Below are positions 55,912 to 64,000 of a stretch of DNA of 64,000 bases, one piece after another. A program made the translations under genes and the position numbers. The notes under the pieces were generated by a model. The model saw only the letters and a program-made list of their open reading frames with translations, was not told the origin of the DNA and ran no database searches. The stretch lies in contig LBMP01000001.1 of the NCBI GenBank assembly GCA_001184205.1, positions 291,365 to 355,364 of the forward strand, in the 5' to 3' direction. Source of the DNA: Desulfocarbo indianensis (GTDB lineage Bacteria > Desulfobacterota > Desulfarculia > Desulfarculales > Desulfarculaceae). The number at the start of each line of letters is the position of its first letter. The first letter of the stretch is position 1.

Positions 55912-58113
55912 ATGGATTTTTACGCCCACAGCCTGCCGGACAAACCGGAAGACCAATGGCAGCCCTTGAGCGCGCACCTGGCCAACGTGGCCGAGCTGGC
56001 CGCGCAAAGGGCCGCCTATTTCAACGCGGAGGATTGGGCCAGGGCCGCCGGCCTGCTGCACGACCTGGGCAAGTACACCCTGCCCTTTCAGGAACGCCTG
56101 CGCGGCGCAAAGCCGGTGGATCACTCCACCGCCGGGGCCCAGTGGGCCGTGGCCAACCTGGATGTCCCTGAGGCCCCTATCGGCAAGCTTCTGGCCTATG
56201 CCATAGCCGGCCACCACGGCGGCCTGCCCGACGGCGTGGCCGAGGGCGCGGGTTCGTTGGAAGCTCGTTTGACTAAGCGCCTGGCCGGGCTGGACGGCGG
56301 GCCCGCCGACCCGCTGCAAGGGGTTTCCCTATCCAATCCGCCGATAAAGCTGGAGAAGCACGGCGCGCAGCTCAGCTTCTTCCTGCGCATGGTGTTTTCC
56401 TGCCTGGTGGACGCGGATTACCTGGACACCGAGGCCTTCATGGACCCGGACCGGGCCCGCTGGCGCGAGGGCAGGCCGGCCCTGGCCGAGCTTTGGCCGC
56501 GCCTGGAGGCGTATCTGGACGGGCTGCGCGGCAAGGTCAAGGATGGCCCCCTGAACCGGCGGCGCAATCAGATACTCGAGGCCTGCCTGCAAGCGGCGGA
56601 AATGCCGCCGGGATTTTTCTCCCTCACCGTGCCCACCGGCGGCGGCAAGACCATCTCCTCGCTGGCTTTCGCCCTGAAGCACGCCCTGGGCCACGGCCTG
56701 CGCAGGGTGATCTACGTGATCCCCTACACCAGCATCATCGAGCAGAACGCCGCCGTGTTCAAAACAATCCTGGGCGACGACGCCGTCCTGGAGCACCACA
56801 GCAACCTGCCCATGCCGGAGCCGGGGCGCGAGGAAGACGATCCGGCCTGGCAACGCAACCGCCTGGCCTCGGAGAATTGGGACAGCCCGGTGGTGGTCAC
56901 CACCAATGTGCAGTTTTTCGAGTCCCTGTTCGCCAACCGCACCTCCCGCTGCCGCAAGCTGCACAACATGGTCAAAAGCGCGATCATCCTGGACGAGGCC
57001 CAGATGCTGCCCAGGGAAACCCTCATCCCCTGCCTGGAAGCCCTGCGGGAGCTGGCGGGCAATTACGGTTGCAGCGTGGTGCTGTGCACCGCCACCCAGC
57101 CGGTGTTGTCCGACGCGGACACCTTCAAGAAGGCCGCCGTTCACCCCCGCGAGATCGCCCCGGACCCGGCGGGCCTCTACCAGGAATTCCGCCGGGTGGA
57201 GGTGAGCAAGCATGACGGCCAATTGGGTAACGACGAATTGGCCCGGCATTTGGCCGCCGAAGAGCGGGTCTTATGCATCGTGAACACCCGGGCCCAGGCC
57301 AGGGAGCTGTTCCTGGAGCTGCGGGGCTTGGCCGGGCCCCAGGGCATTTTTCACCTGAGCGCCCTGATGTATCCCGGCCACCGCGCCCGCAAGCTCAAGC
57401 AAATCAAGGAAGCCCTGGAGCGGGAAGGCGTCTGCCGGGTGGTGAGCACTCAATTGGTGGAAGCAGGAGTCGATCTAAATTTTCCCGTGGTTTGGCGGGC
57501 CTTGGCCGGGGTGGATTCCCTGGCCCAGGCGGCGGGCCGCTGCAACCGGGAGGGAAAGCTGCCCGGCATGGGCCGCCTGCACGTTTTCGAGCCCCAGGGC
57601 AAAATTCGAGATAGCCAAAAGGTCGCGGCCCAGAAGGCCCGGGGCGTCCTGCGCAGGTTCCCTGACCCCCTGTCCCTGGAGGCGGTGCGCCAATACTTTG
57701 AGCATCTATTTTGGCAAGAGAAAGACAAGCTTGATGGGAAAGGCATCATGACCCTCCTGGAAGCAGGCGTGAGCAAGCTGCACTTGCCCTTCGCCACCGT
57801 GGCCGGCCTGTTCAGCTATTTCGACAGCCCCGGCGAAGCGGTTTTGGTCTGCCCGGAAATCGAAAAGCGCGAGGCGATCATAGCGGGCCTGCGTTACAGC
57901 CCCCATCCCGGCCGTTTCGCCCGCCAGGCCCAGCCCTACACCGTGCAGCTGTATCCCCACGAGCTGCGAGGCCTGGTGCAAAGCCACGACGTGGAACTCA
58001 TCGGCGAGGGGCTGTTCCCGGTTTTGGTGAACCAGGAGCTTTATGACGACGACCTGGGCCTCTTGGTGGAGCGGGCCGGGGAGGGCGGTTCACCCCAAGG
58101 GCTTTATGCCTGA
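55912..58113 (+). CDS. cas3: Type I-C CRISPR nuclease-helicase Cas3
   Basis: This 733-residue protein has an N-terminal HD nuclease with LLHDLGKY (about residues 47-54) and HHGGLPDG. An SF2 helicase follows with Walker A PTGGGKT (about 241), DEAQMLP (about 361) and motif VI QAAGRCNREG (about 540). It is recruited by Cascade and degrades target DNA 3'-5'. It is the first cas gene. A terminator-like hairpin follows within 190 bp, so cas3 may be transcribed apart from the Cascade genes. Confidence 0.96.
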   Translation: MDFYAHSLPDKPEDQWQPLSAHLANVAELAAQRAAYFNAEDWARAAGLLHDLGKYTLPFQERLRGAKPVDHSTAGAQWAVANLDVPEAPIGKLLAYAIAGHHGGLPDGVAEGAGSLEARLTKRLAGLDGGPADPLQGVSLSNPPIKLEKHGAQLSFFLRMVFSCLVDADYLDTEAFMDPDRARWREGRPALAELWPRLEAYLDGLRGKVKDGPLNRRRNQILEACLQAAEMPPGFFSLTVPTGGGKTISSLAFALKHALGHGLRRVIYVIPYTSIIEQNAAVFKTILGDDAVLEHHSNLPMPEPGREEDDPAWQRNRLASENWDSPVVVTTNVQFFESLFANRTSRCRKLHNMVKSAIILDEAQMLPRETLIPCLEALRELAGNYGCSVVLCTATQPVLSDADTFKKAAVHPREIAPDPAGLYQEFRRVEVSKHDGQLGNDELARHLAAEERVLCIVNTRAQARELFLELRGLAGPQGIFHLSALMYPGHRARKLKQIKEALEREGVCRVVSTQLVEAGVDLNFPVVWRALAGVDSLAQAAGRCNREGKLPGMGRLHVFEPQGKIRDSQKVAAQKARGVLRRFPDPLSLEAVRQYFEHLFWQEKDKLDGKGIMTLLEAGVSKLHLPFATVAGLFSYFDSPGEAVLVCPEIEKREAIIAGLRYSPHPGRFARQAQPYTVQLYPHELRGLVQSHDVELIGEGLFPVLVNQELYDDDLGLLVERAGEGGSPQGLYA

Positions 58114-58151
58114 GCCCGGCCCGGGCGGGAAGCTTGCGCGCATCGCCATGC

Positions 58152-58206
58152 GGCGTGGCAACGCCTTTGAACCTTGGAATTCACGGTGGGCCGTGCTAGG
58201 TTGAAC
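58152..58206. other. Two hairpin-plus-TTGAAC motifs after cas3
   Basis: GGCGT-ggca-ACGCC (58152-58165) is followed by tTTGAAC (58166-58172). CACGG-tggg-CCGTG (58182-58195) is followed by ctaggTTGAAC (58196-58206). Stem and loop sizes are equal. The layout (stem-loop, then TTGAAC) resembles the 3' half of the I-C CRISPR repeat, which ends ATTGAAAC. The two are too close for a normal spacer, so the function is unknown. Confidence 0.35.
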
Positions 58207-58271
58207 TGGTCACCGGCTGGGGGAGCAGGGTGTGGGTTGCAGCAAGGATAGAAATGACACCGCAACGGTCA

Positions 58272-58303
58272 GCGGCGTTTCCTTTGAGGAACGCCGCTTT
58301 TTT
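58272..58303 (+). terminator. Rho-independent terminator between cas3 and cas5c
   Basis: Stem GCGGCGTT/AACGCCGC (58272-58279 and 58290-58297) is followed by TTTTTT. It lies about 160 bp past the cas3 stop and 174 bp before cas5c. Confidence 0.88.
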
Positions 58304-58415
58304 GTTCCCGCTAATCCCGGACAAGGCCTGGGTCATGGGTCCACAGGGAGAATGAAGGCGTGGCTCTGTTCTTTCACAACATAAATCCCCGGCCGCCGCC
58401 AGGGACCGCCTCGCG

Positions 58416-58434
58416 CCTCCGGCCTGACCGGAGG
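58416..58434 (+). promoter_or_regulatory. Hairpin in the cas5c leader
   Basis: A perfect 7-bp stem CCTCCGG/CCGGAGG with a 5-nt loop (cctga) lies 42 bp upstream of the cas5c ATG. The gene encodes a repeat-hairpin endoribonuclease, so leader cleavage is conceivable but unproven. Confidence 0.5.
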
Positions 58435-58476
58435 AAGCTTTCCATTCCATTATTCACAATCGAGAAGGGGGGAATT

Positions 58477-59133
58477 ATGCCTCGTGGCGTAACGCTCCGC
58501 GTAACCGGCGAATACGCCTGCTTCACCCGGCCGGAGATGAAGGTCGAGCGGGTGTCCTACGACGTGATGACGCCCTCGGCCGCCAGGGGAATCCTGGAGG
58601 CGGTTTATTGGAAGCCGGCCATCCGCTGGGTGGTCAAACGGATTCACGTTTTAAAACCCATAAATTTCACCAATCTGCGACGAAACGAACTGGCCCGCAA
58701 GATTCCCGTGGGCTCCATAAAAAAGGCCATGAAAAGCGGCGGCCCCCTGGAGGTGTTCATCGAGGACGACCGCCAGCAGCGGGCGGCCCTGGTCCTGCGC
58801 GACGTGGATTACCTCATCGAGGCCGAGTTCCAGTTCACCTCCCAGGAGGACCAGAACGAAGGCAAGCACCTGGACGTGTTCAACCGCCGCGCGGCCAAGG
58901 GCCAGTGCTTTCACCGCCCCTACCTGGGCTGCCGCGAGTTCGCCGCCCGCTTCCAGCCCCAGGAGGGCCCCGCGCCCGCCTCGCCGCTGGCGGGGGAGCG
59001 CGACCTGGGCTGGATGCTTTGGGATCTGGACTACCGCAATCCCAACGACATCCAGCCCCGCTTTTTCCACGCCCGGCTGGAAAACGGCGTCATGGCGGTG
59101 CCCCCGCCGGAGAGCCCGGAGGTGCGGCGATGA
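58477..59133 (+). CDS. cas5c: Cas5c (Cas5d), crRNA-processing endoribonuclease
   Basis: This 218-residue RAMP protein takes the place of Cas6 in type I-C: it cuts the repeat hairpin and stays bound to the crRNA 5' handle. Family blocks are GEYACFTRPEMKVERVSYDV, TPSAARGILEAVYWKP, and KGQCFHRPYLGCREFAARF with the expected Lys/His region. ATG 58477 follows AAGGGGGG. It overlaps cas8c by ATGA. No cas6 is present, as expected for I-C. Confidence 0.95.
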   Translation: MPRGVTLRVTGEYACFTRPEMKVERVSYDVMTPSAARGILEAVYWKPAIRWVVKRIHVLKPINFTNLRRNELARKIPVGSIKKAMKSGGPLEVFIEDDRQQRAALVLRDVDYLIEAEFQFTSQEDQNEGKHLDVFNRRAAKGQCFHRPYLGCREFAARFQPQEGPAPASPLAGERDLGWMLWDLDYRNPNDIQPRFFHARLENGVMAVPPPESPEVRR

Positions 59134-60929
59134 TATTGCAATCCCTGGCCGATTATTACCAGAGGCTGGTGGACGACCCGGAGGAGGACATCGCCTTGCC
59201 CGGCTTCAGCGAGGCCAAGATCAGCTTCGCCCTGGAATTGAGCCTTGATGGCGAGTTGGTGGATGTCATAGACCTGCGGACAATAAAAGGGAAAAAAAAC
59301 CTTCGCCGCACAATGAGAGTGCCTGGCGCCGTCGCGGGAAAGACTTCTGGTATCAAGCCAAACTTCCTTTGGGAAAACACTGGTTATGTCTTAGGGGCCG
59401 ATAAAAAAGGCAAGCCTGAAAGGGCTATGAAAACCTTCCTCGCGTTCAGGCAGCTAGCTCATGAAATTGGCGATGGCATCGATGATCCCGGAATGAAGGC
59501 GGTTCTAGCGTTTCTTGATGCCTGGTCGCCGGATAAGGCTCCGGAAATACCCGAATGGGAGGAGATAGCGGGCGAAAACGTCGTCTTTCTGTTGGCGGGG
59601 GAAAAGAAATGGGTACACGAGAGCAAGGAGGTGCGTGAGGCGTGGCTACGTCATTACGGGCAAAGTCAAGATGGCGAAACCGCTCAATGCCTTATTACGG
59701 GAAAAGTGCTCCCCATTGCGCGCATACACACCATGATAGAAAATGTTTGGGGCACCAATCAAAACAGGGGGGCTATAGTTTCCTTCAATAAGGATAAAAC
59801 CGCCTTCACCTCGTTTGGAAAAGACCAGAATTTCAACGCTCCCGTAAGCAGCGAGGCCGCCTTTGCCTACACCACGGCCCTCAACCGGCTTTTGGGCCAG
59901 GAGAGCCGCCAGCGCATCCAGATCGGCGACGCCTCGGTGGTGTTTTGGAGCGAAAAACAATCCCCGGTGGTGAAACTTTTCGGCTCTGCGCTGGGCGGGG
60001 CGGATCAGGCCCAAGACACTTCCCTGAACCAAGAGCTGGCCCTGTTCCTGAAGTCGTTCAAGCAGGGACTTCCTTTTGATGTCAATCCGGAAAATCCCTT
60101 CTTCATCCTGGGGCTCAGCCCCAACGCCAGCCGCATCTCGGTGCGCTTCTGGCTGCAAAGCACCGTGGGCCAGATGGAGAAGCGCCTGGGCGAGCATCTG
60201 GGAGACCTGGAGTTCGGTTTTGGGACGGAAGACACAACGCCAAAATCAGTGAACCAATTAATGTTGGAAACGGTATCAAAACGCATCAAAGAAAATCGCA
60301 CGGGAAAGGTATCTTCTAAACTAAGCGGAGAAGTTACCAGGTCGGTAATGACAGGAAGCCAATATCCCCGAACGTTGCTCACCTGTTTGATTAGTGTCAT
60401 CCGTTCAGACCAAACTATCAATCATGATCGCGCCTCTTTGGTAAAAGCCTATCTCTGCCGACTCTACCGGCTGAGCGATACTTACCGTAACGACCCCACA
60501 AGCATGGAGGTTACCGTGAGCCTTGACATTGAAAGCAAAAACCCGGCCTACCGCCTGGGGCGGCTGTTCGCCGTCCTAGAGGCCATCCAAATCTCGGCTT
60601 TGGGCCGCGGTCTTAACACCACCATCCGCGACAGCTATCTGTCCAGCGCCTCCAGCGCGCCGCGGGCCACCTTCCCCCTCCTTTTGCGCTTGTCGGCCAA
60701 CCACCTCAAAAAAGTCCGGAGCGACAAACCCGGCTGGGCATACAAGCTTGACGAGTCCCAGACCGACATCATCAATGGCATTGAGATAGCCAAATACCCC
60801 GCCACTTTGAACCTGGAGGAGCAGGGCCTGTTTTTCCTGGGCTACTACCATCAGAAGGCCCACGGACCCGCCAAGGACAAGAGCGATCAAGACCAATCCG
60901 ATTCCGCCGCCGAGACCAAGGAGGATTAG
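59130..60929 (+). CDS. cas8c: Cas8c (Csd1), large subunit of type I-C Cascade
   Basis: This 599-residue protein recognises the PAM and recruits Cas3 in I-C. Diagnostic regions are the N-terminal MILQSLADYYQRLVDD, CLITGKVLPIARIH in the middle and FFILGLSPNASRISVRFW. Two stretches (about residues 50-243 and 358-457) are visibly more AT-rich and have different codon use from the flanks, giving a mosaic gene. ATGA overlap with cas5c and 3-bp spacing to cas7c show one operon. Small Cas11-like products from internal starts are known in I-C but were not mapped here. Confidence 0.95.
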   Translation: MILQSLADYYQRLVDDPEEDIALPGFSEAKISFALELSLDGELVDVIDLRTIKGKKNLRRTMRVPGAVAGKTSGIKPNFLWENTGYVLGADKKGKPERAMKTFLAFRQLAHEIGDGIDDPGMKAVLAFLDAWSPDKAPEIPEWEEIAGENVVFLLAGEKKWVHESKEVREAWLRHYGQSQDGETAQCLITGKVLPIARIHTMIENVWGTNQNRGAIVSFNKDKTAFTSFGKDQNFNAPVSSEAAFAYTTALNRLLGQESRQRIQIGDASVVFWSEKQSPVVKLFGSALGGADQAQDTSLNQELALFLKSFKQGLPFDVNPENPFFILGLSPNASRISVRFWLQSTVGQMEKRLGEHLGDLEFGFGTEDTTPKSVNQLMLETVSKRIKENRTGKVSSKLSGEVTRSVMTGSQYPRTLLTCLISVIRSDQTINHDRASLVKAYLCRLYRLSDTYRNDPTSMEVTVSLDIESKNPAYRLGRLFAVLEAIQISALGRGLNTTIRDSYLSSASSAPRATFPLLLRLSANHLKKVRSDKPGWAYKLDESQTDIINGIEIAKYPATLNLEEQGLFFLGYYHQKAHGPAKDKSDQDQSDSAAETKED

Positions 60930-60932
60930 AAA

Positions 60933-61802
60933 ATGCCCGAGCCCATTCAAAACCGTTACGAGTTCGTCTATCTGTTCGACGTGGAAAACGGCAACCCCAA
61001 CGGCGATCCCGACGCGGGCAACCTGCCGCGCCTGGACCCGGAAACCAGCCGCGGCCTGGTCACCGACGTTTGCCTCAAGCGCAAGGTGCGCAACTACGTG
61101 ATGCTGGACAAGGAGGAAGCCGAGGGCTTCAAGATATACGTGAAGGAAAAGGCGGTGCTCAACCGCCAGCACGAGCTGGCCTACGCCGCCCTGGAGCTAA
61201 AGCCCGAACAGAAAAAGCTGCCCAAGGACGAGGCCAAGGCCCGCGAACTCACCTCCTGGATGTGCGCCAATTTCTACGACATCCGCACCTTCGGCGCGGT
61301 GATGACCACCGAGGTCAACTGCGGCCAGGTGCGCGGCCCGGTGCAGCTCAATTTCGCCTCCAGCATCGAGCCCATCGTTCCCTTGGAAATTGGCATTACC
61401 CGCATGGCGGTGACCAATGAGCGCGATCTGGAAAAGGAGCGCACCATCGGCCGCAAGCACATCGTGCCCTATGCCCTCTACCGGGCCGAGGGCTTTATTT
61501 CCGCGCCCCTGGCCGCCAAGACGGGCTTCGGCCAGGAAGACCTGGAGCTGCTCTGGGAGGCCCTGTGCAACATGTTCGAGCACGACCGCTCCGCGGCCCG
61601 GGGCAAGATGGCCGCCCGGCGGCTGTACGTGTTCAAGCACGACTCCAAGCTGGGCAACGCCCCGGCCCAGAAATTGTTCGATCTGATAAAGGTGCGCGCC
61701 GCCCCGGACGGCCAGGGGCCCACGCGGCGCTTCGAGGACTACGTGGTGGATGTGGACCGCGACCAGGTGCCCGCGAACGTGTCGCTGGAAGAAATGTTGT
61801 AG
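60933..61802 (+). CDS. cas7c: Cas7c (Csd2), Cascade backbone
   Basis: This 289-residue Cas7-family protein forms the helical backbone over the crRNA spacer. Typical blocks are [44 protein letters not shown] and the [19 protein letters not shown] thumb region. It is cleanly spaced between cas8c and cas4. Confidence 0.97.
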   Translation: MPEPIQNRYEFVYLFDVENGNPNGDPDAGNLPRLDPETSRGLVTDVCLKRKVRNYVMLDKEEAEGFKIYVKEKAVLNRQHELAYAALELKPEQKKLPKDEAKARELTSWMCANFYDIRTFGAVMTTEVNCGQVRGPVQLNFASSIEPIVPLEIGITRMAVTNERDLEKERTIGRKHIVPYALYRAEGFISAPLAAKTGFGQEDLELLWEALCNMFEHDRSAARGKMAARRLYVFKHDSKLGNAPAQKLFDLIKVRAAPDGQGPTRRFEDYVVDVDRDQVPANVSLEEML

Positions 61803-61805
61803 GCC

Positions 61806-62447
61806 ATGCACGACGAGGCGGACTTGATCCCCATCAGCGCCTTGCAGCACTGGGTGTTCTGCCCGCGGCAATGCGGGCTCATCCATCTGGAGGGCTCTTG
61901 GGAGGAAAACCCGCTGACGGCCCAAGGACGTCTTCTGCATGAAAAGGCCCATGAGGCCGGCGTGGAGCAGCGGGGCCCGGTCCGCGTGGAACGCGGACTG
62001 GCCCTGCGCTCCCTGGCCCTGGGCCTCACCGGCAAGGCCGACGTGGTGGAATTCCACCCGGAAGGCGCGGGCTGGCGGCCATACCCGGTGGAATACAAGC
62101 GGGGACGCCCCAAGGACCACGACGCCGACCGCTTGCAGCTCTGCGCCCAGGCCATGTGCCTGGAGGAGATGCTGAATACTCCGGTGCCGGCCGGCGCCTT
62201 GTTCTACGGGGCCAACCGGCGGCGGGAGGAGGTCGTGTTTTCCGGCGGGCTGCGCGAGGCCGTGGAACGGGCGGCCCGGGAGGTGCGCGACATGCTGGCT
62301 TCCGGCCGCCTCCCCCGGCCCAGCCCCGGCCCTTATTGCCGCAGTTGCTCCCTGGTGGAGCTTTGCCTGCCCCGGCAGACCGGCGCCGGGGATTCGGCCA
62401 GCGGCTATCTGCGCAGACAAATGAAAAGCGCCCGGGAGGAATCATGA
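61806..62447 (+). CDS. cas4: Cas4 nuclease of the adaptation module
   Basis: This 213-residue RecB-like nuclease has an iron-sulfur cluster. Cysteines are in FCPRQC near the N-terminus and CRSCSLVELC near the C-terminus. The nuclease core is GKADVVEFH followed by YPVEYKRG. It trims prespacers and enforces PAM selection with Cas1-Cas2. It overlaps cas1 by ATGA. Confidence 0.96.
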   Translation: MHDEADLIPISALQHWVFCPRQCGLIHLEGSWEENPLTAQGRLLHEKAHEAGVEQRGPVRVERGLALRSLALGLTGKADVVEFHPEGAGWRPYPVEYKRGRPKDHDADRLQLCAQAMCLEEMLNTPVPAGALFYGANRRREEVVFSGGLREAVERAAREVRDMLASGRLPRPSPGPYCRSCSLVELCLPRQTGAGDSASGYLRRQMKSAREES

Positions 62448-63478
62448 AACGATTGCTCAACACGCTTTTTCTCACCAGGCCCGAAGCCCAGGTCTATAAG
62501 GACGGCGAGTGCCTCCTGGTTAAGGCGGAAGGGCAGGTCCTCTTGCGCACGCCCATTCATTTGCTGGGCGGCGTGGTGTGCCTGGGCCGCGTGTTCGTCT
62601 CTCCCCAGGCCCTGCACCATTGCGCCCAGCATGACGTGGCCGTGAGCTATTTGAGCGAAAACGGCCGTTTTTGGGGGCGGCTGCAAGGGCCGATCTCCGG
62701 CAACGTACTGCTCCGCAAGGAGCAGTACCGGGCATCCGACGACCTTGGCCGAGCCGGCCTCATCGCCCGCGCGGCGGTGGCCGCCAAAGCCGCCAATTGC
62801 CGCACCGTGTTGCGCCGGGCCGCCCGTTCCGGCCAGCCGGGGGAAACCGCCGGGGAACTGCAACGGGCGGCCGAGGCCTTGGGATCGGTTCTGGAAAGGC
62901 TGGACGCGGAAAAGGACCTGGACCGCGTGCGCGGCTTGGAGGGCGAAGCGGCGGCGGCCTATTTCAGCGTGTTCGATCACTTGATAACCCAACAAAAAGC
63001 GGACTTCTTCTTCCGCGCGCGCAGCCGGCGTCCGCCCCTGGACAAGGTCAACGCGCTTTTGTCATTCACCTACACGCTCCTGGTCCACGATGTCTCGGCG
63101 GCCTGCCAGGCGGTGGGCTTGGACCCCCAGGCCGGCTTTCTGCACCGCGACAGGCCGGGACGGCCCAGCCTGGCGCTTGACTTGATGGAGGAGCTGCGCC
63201 CCCTCCTGGCGGACAGGCTGGTGCTCTCGCTTATCAATCTCCGGCGGATCAAGGCGAACGGCTTTAAAAGCACCGGCAGCGGGGCGGTCAACATGAGCGA
63301 CGATTGCCGCAAGAGCTTGATTGTGGCCTATCAGGAAAGAAAAAAGGACGAGGTGCATCATCCCTTCTTGAACGAAAAAATGCCGTTGGGGCTGGTGCCT
63401 TTCATTCAGGCGCTGCTTTTGGCGCGCCACTTGCGTGGCGATTTGGACGCCTATCCGGCCTATTTCCACAGGACCTGA
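62444..63478 (+). CDS. cas1: Cas1 integrase, type I-C
   Basis: This 344-residue enzyme has an N-terminal beta domain (MKRLLNTLFLTRPEAQVYKD) and a C-terminal helical domain. The metal-binding residues appear as Glu in LEGEAAAAYF, His in GFLHRDRPGRPSLALD and the acidic DLMEELRP. It integrates spacers with Cas2. ATG 62444 is the proper family start. Confidence 0.97.
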   Translation: MKRLLNTLFLTRPEAQVYKDGECLLVKAEGQVLLRTPIHLLGGVVCLGRVFVSPQALHHCAQHDVAVSYLSENGRFWGRLQGPISGNVLLRKEQYRASDDLGRAGLIARAAVAAKAANCRTVLRRAARSGQPGETAGELQRAAEALGSVLERLDAEKDLDRVRGLEGEAAAAYFSVFDHLITQQKADFFFRARSRRPPLDKVNALLSFTYTLLVHDVSAACQAVGLDPQAGFLHRDRPGRPSLALDLMEELRPLLADRLVLSLINLRRIKANGFKSTGSGAVNMSDDCRKSLIVAYQERKKDEVHHPFLNEKMPLGLVPFIQALLLARHLRGDLDAYPAYFHRT

Positions 63479-63489
63479 AGGATGCCGCG

Positions 63490-63780
63490 ATGATGGTATT
63501 GGTTTGCTATGACGTTCGGACCGATTCGCCGGAGGGTCAAAGAAGGCTGCGCCGGGTGGCGCGCGTTTGCACCAATCATGGCCAGCGCGTGCAGAACTCG
63601 GTTTTCGAGTGCCTTCTGGACCCGGCCCAGTGGACCCGTTTGCAGGCGAACCTGCTGAAGGAAGCCGACTTGGAGGAAGACAGTTTGCGGTTTTATTTCC
63701 TCGGCAAAAACTGGCGGCGGCGGGTGGAGCACCACGGCGCCAAACCCACCCTGGACCCGGAAGGGCCCCTGGTGATTTGA
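63490..63780 (+). CDS. cas2: Cas2, type I-C
   Basis: This 96-residue ferredoxin-fold protein has the conserved Asp in VLVCYDVRTDSPEGQRRLRR, followed by NHGQRVQNSVFECLL. It dimerises and bridges Cas1 dimers during spacer acquisition. ATG 63490 is used; a second in-frame ATG follows immediately at 63493. It is 11 bp after cas1 and 180 bp before the first repeat. Confidence 0.96.
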   Translation: MMVLVCYDVRTDSPEGQRRLRRVARVCTNHGQRVQNSVFECLLDPAQWTRLQANLLKEADLEEDSLRFYFLGKNWRRRVEHHGAKPTLDPEGPLVI

Positions 63781-63959
63781 ACGCCGACCTGAAGCTGTCG
63801 TGAAATGCCCAGGAGATCGGCGTTGAGTATAATGGTTTGTAATAACGCGAAAAATTACAGGAAGTCTTCAACGGGCCGGGATTCGCATGCATTGAAAGCG
63901 CTGGGTAGGCGTTTTTGGAACGATAAAACATGATATGTTAACAACTTACACGGGATACC
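63781..63959 (+). promoter_or_regulatory. CRISPR leader
   Basis: This is a 179-bp region between cas2 and the first repeat. An 8-bp inverted repeat AACGCCGA/TCGGCGTT (63780-63787 and 63817-63824) opens it, followed by TATAAT (63828-63833) and AT-rich sequence close to the array. It should contain the array promoter and the integration-directing sequences. Confidence 0.7.
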
Positions 63960-64000
63960 GTCGCCCCCCGCGCGGGGGCGTGGATTGAAACCTTATAGCG
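63960..64000 (+). CRISPR. First repeat and start of first spacer of a type I-C array
   Basis: One 32-nt repeat occupies 63960-63991. It begins GTCGCCCCCC, has an internal CCCCC/GGGGG hairpin and ends GTGGATTGAAAC, as typical I-C repeats do. The first nine bases of the first spacer follow and the window ends. Its identity rests on sequence resemblance and on the adjacent cas operon, because repetition cannot be seen. Confidence 0.9.

Noticed and set aside
58140-58303. Full CreTA toxin-antitoxin assignment for the cas3-cas5c gap
   Set aside because: The two hairpin motifs are too close to flank a spacer, and I found no pseudo-spacer match to a local promoter and no toxin-like mini-frame. It is kept only as a hypothesis.

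Overview
The window is high-GC bacterial DNA with densely packed genes. The gene set points to an anaerobic Desulfobacterota (deltaproteobacterial) lineage, perhaps close to Desulfarculales. Supporting features are a tRNA-Sec gene, an AmmeMemoRadiSam-type radical SAM enzyme, a CIRCE-controlled groESL operon and RND efflux in a Gram-negative layout. The taxonomic placement is inference: no rRNA gene is present.

Layout. 1-6.3 kb: polysaccharide genes, namely the end of a UDP-sugar dehydrogenase broken by an exact 220-bp tandem duplication, an NAD-dependent sugar epimerase, and two divergent membrane proteins resembling GT-C glycosyltransferases. 6.3-13.2 kb: a tetR-MFP-RND-OMF efflux operon on the minus strand. 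13.2-13.8 kb: transposase debris. 13.9-21 kb: a methyltransferase, a membrane LytTR regulator, and an HD-GYP response regulator beside a large hybrid histidine kinase. 21.2-23.4 kb: a decayed integration hotspot downstream of selC, with an IS1595 relic, a structured repeat and a truncated tyrosine integrase. 23.4-36 kb: housekeeping and small genes, including a CCA-adding-type enzyme, a LysM coiled-coil protein, a metallo-hydrolase, a crotonase, MarR, FmdB, TatA, pyrF, radC, amrS and several small Cys-rich proteins. 36-50 kb: proteostasis and DNA repair, including groESL, rlmE, yebC, ruvC-ruvA, lon-hsp20 and dnaK. 50-55 kb: a Tat-exported FAD oxidoreductase and a CUT2-type sugar ABC transporter. 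55.9-64 kb: a complete type I-C CRISPR-Cas locus (cas3, cas5c, cas8c, cas7c, cas4, cas1, cas2) running into its array; only the first repeat lies inside the window.

The most unusual signal is a dispersed fold-back element present three times (about 6.3, 21.9 and 43.4 kb). All copies keep a central 6-bp, 4-nt-loop hairpin whose bases differ but still pair. Two copies have recognisable terminal inverted repeats and abut the TAG stop codon of the preceding gene; one supplies the probable ruvC start codon. Second is the 363-bp gap between cas3 and cas5c. It holds two hairpins each followed by TTGAAC (resembling the 3' part of the CRISPR repeat), a strong terminator that should split cas3 from the rest, and a hairpin in the cas5c leader. 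Other oddities are an in-frame amber codon in an SRPBCC-like gene, consensus promoters in front of a non-coding stretch and of a tiny Cys-rich gene, a mosaic cas8c, and very short genes such as the 35-codon one at 22.9 kb.
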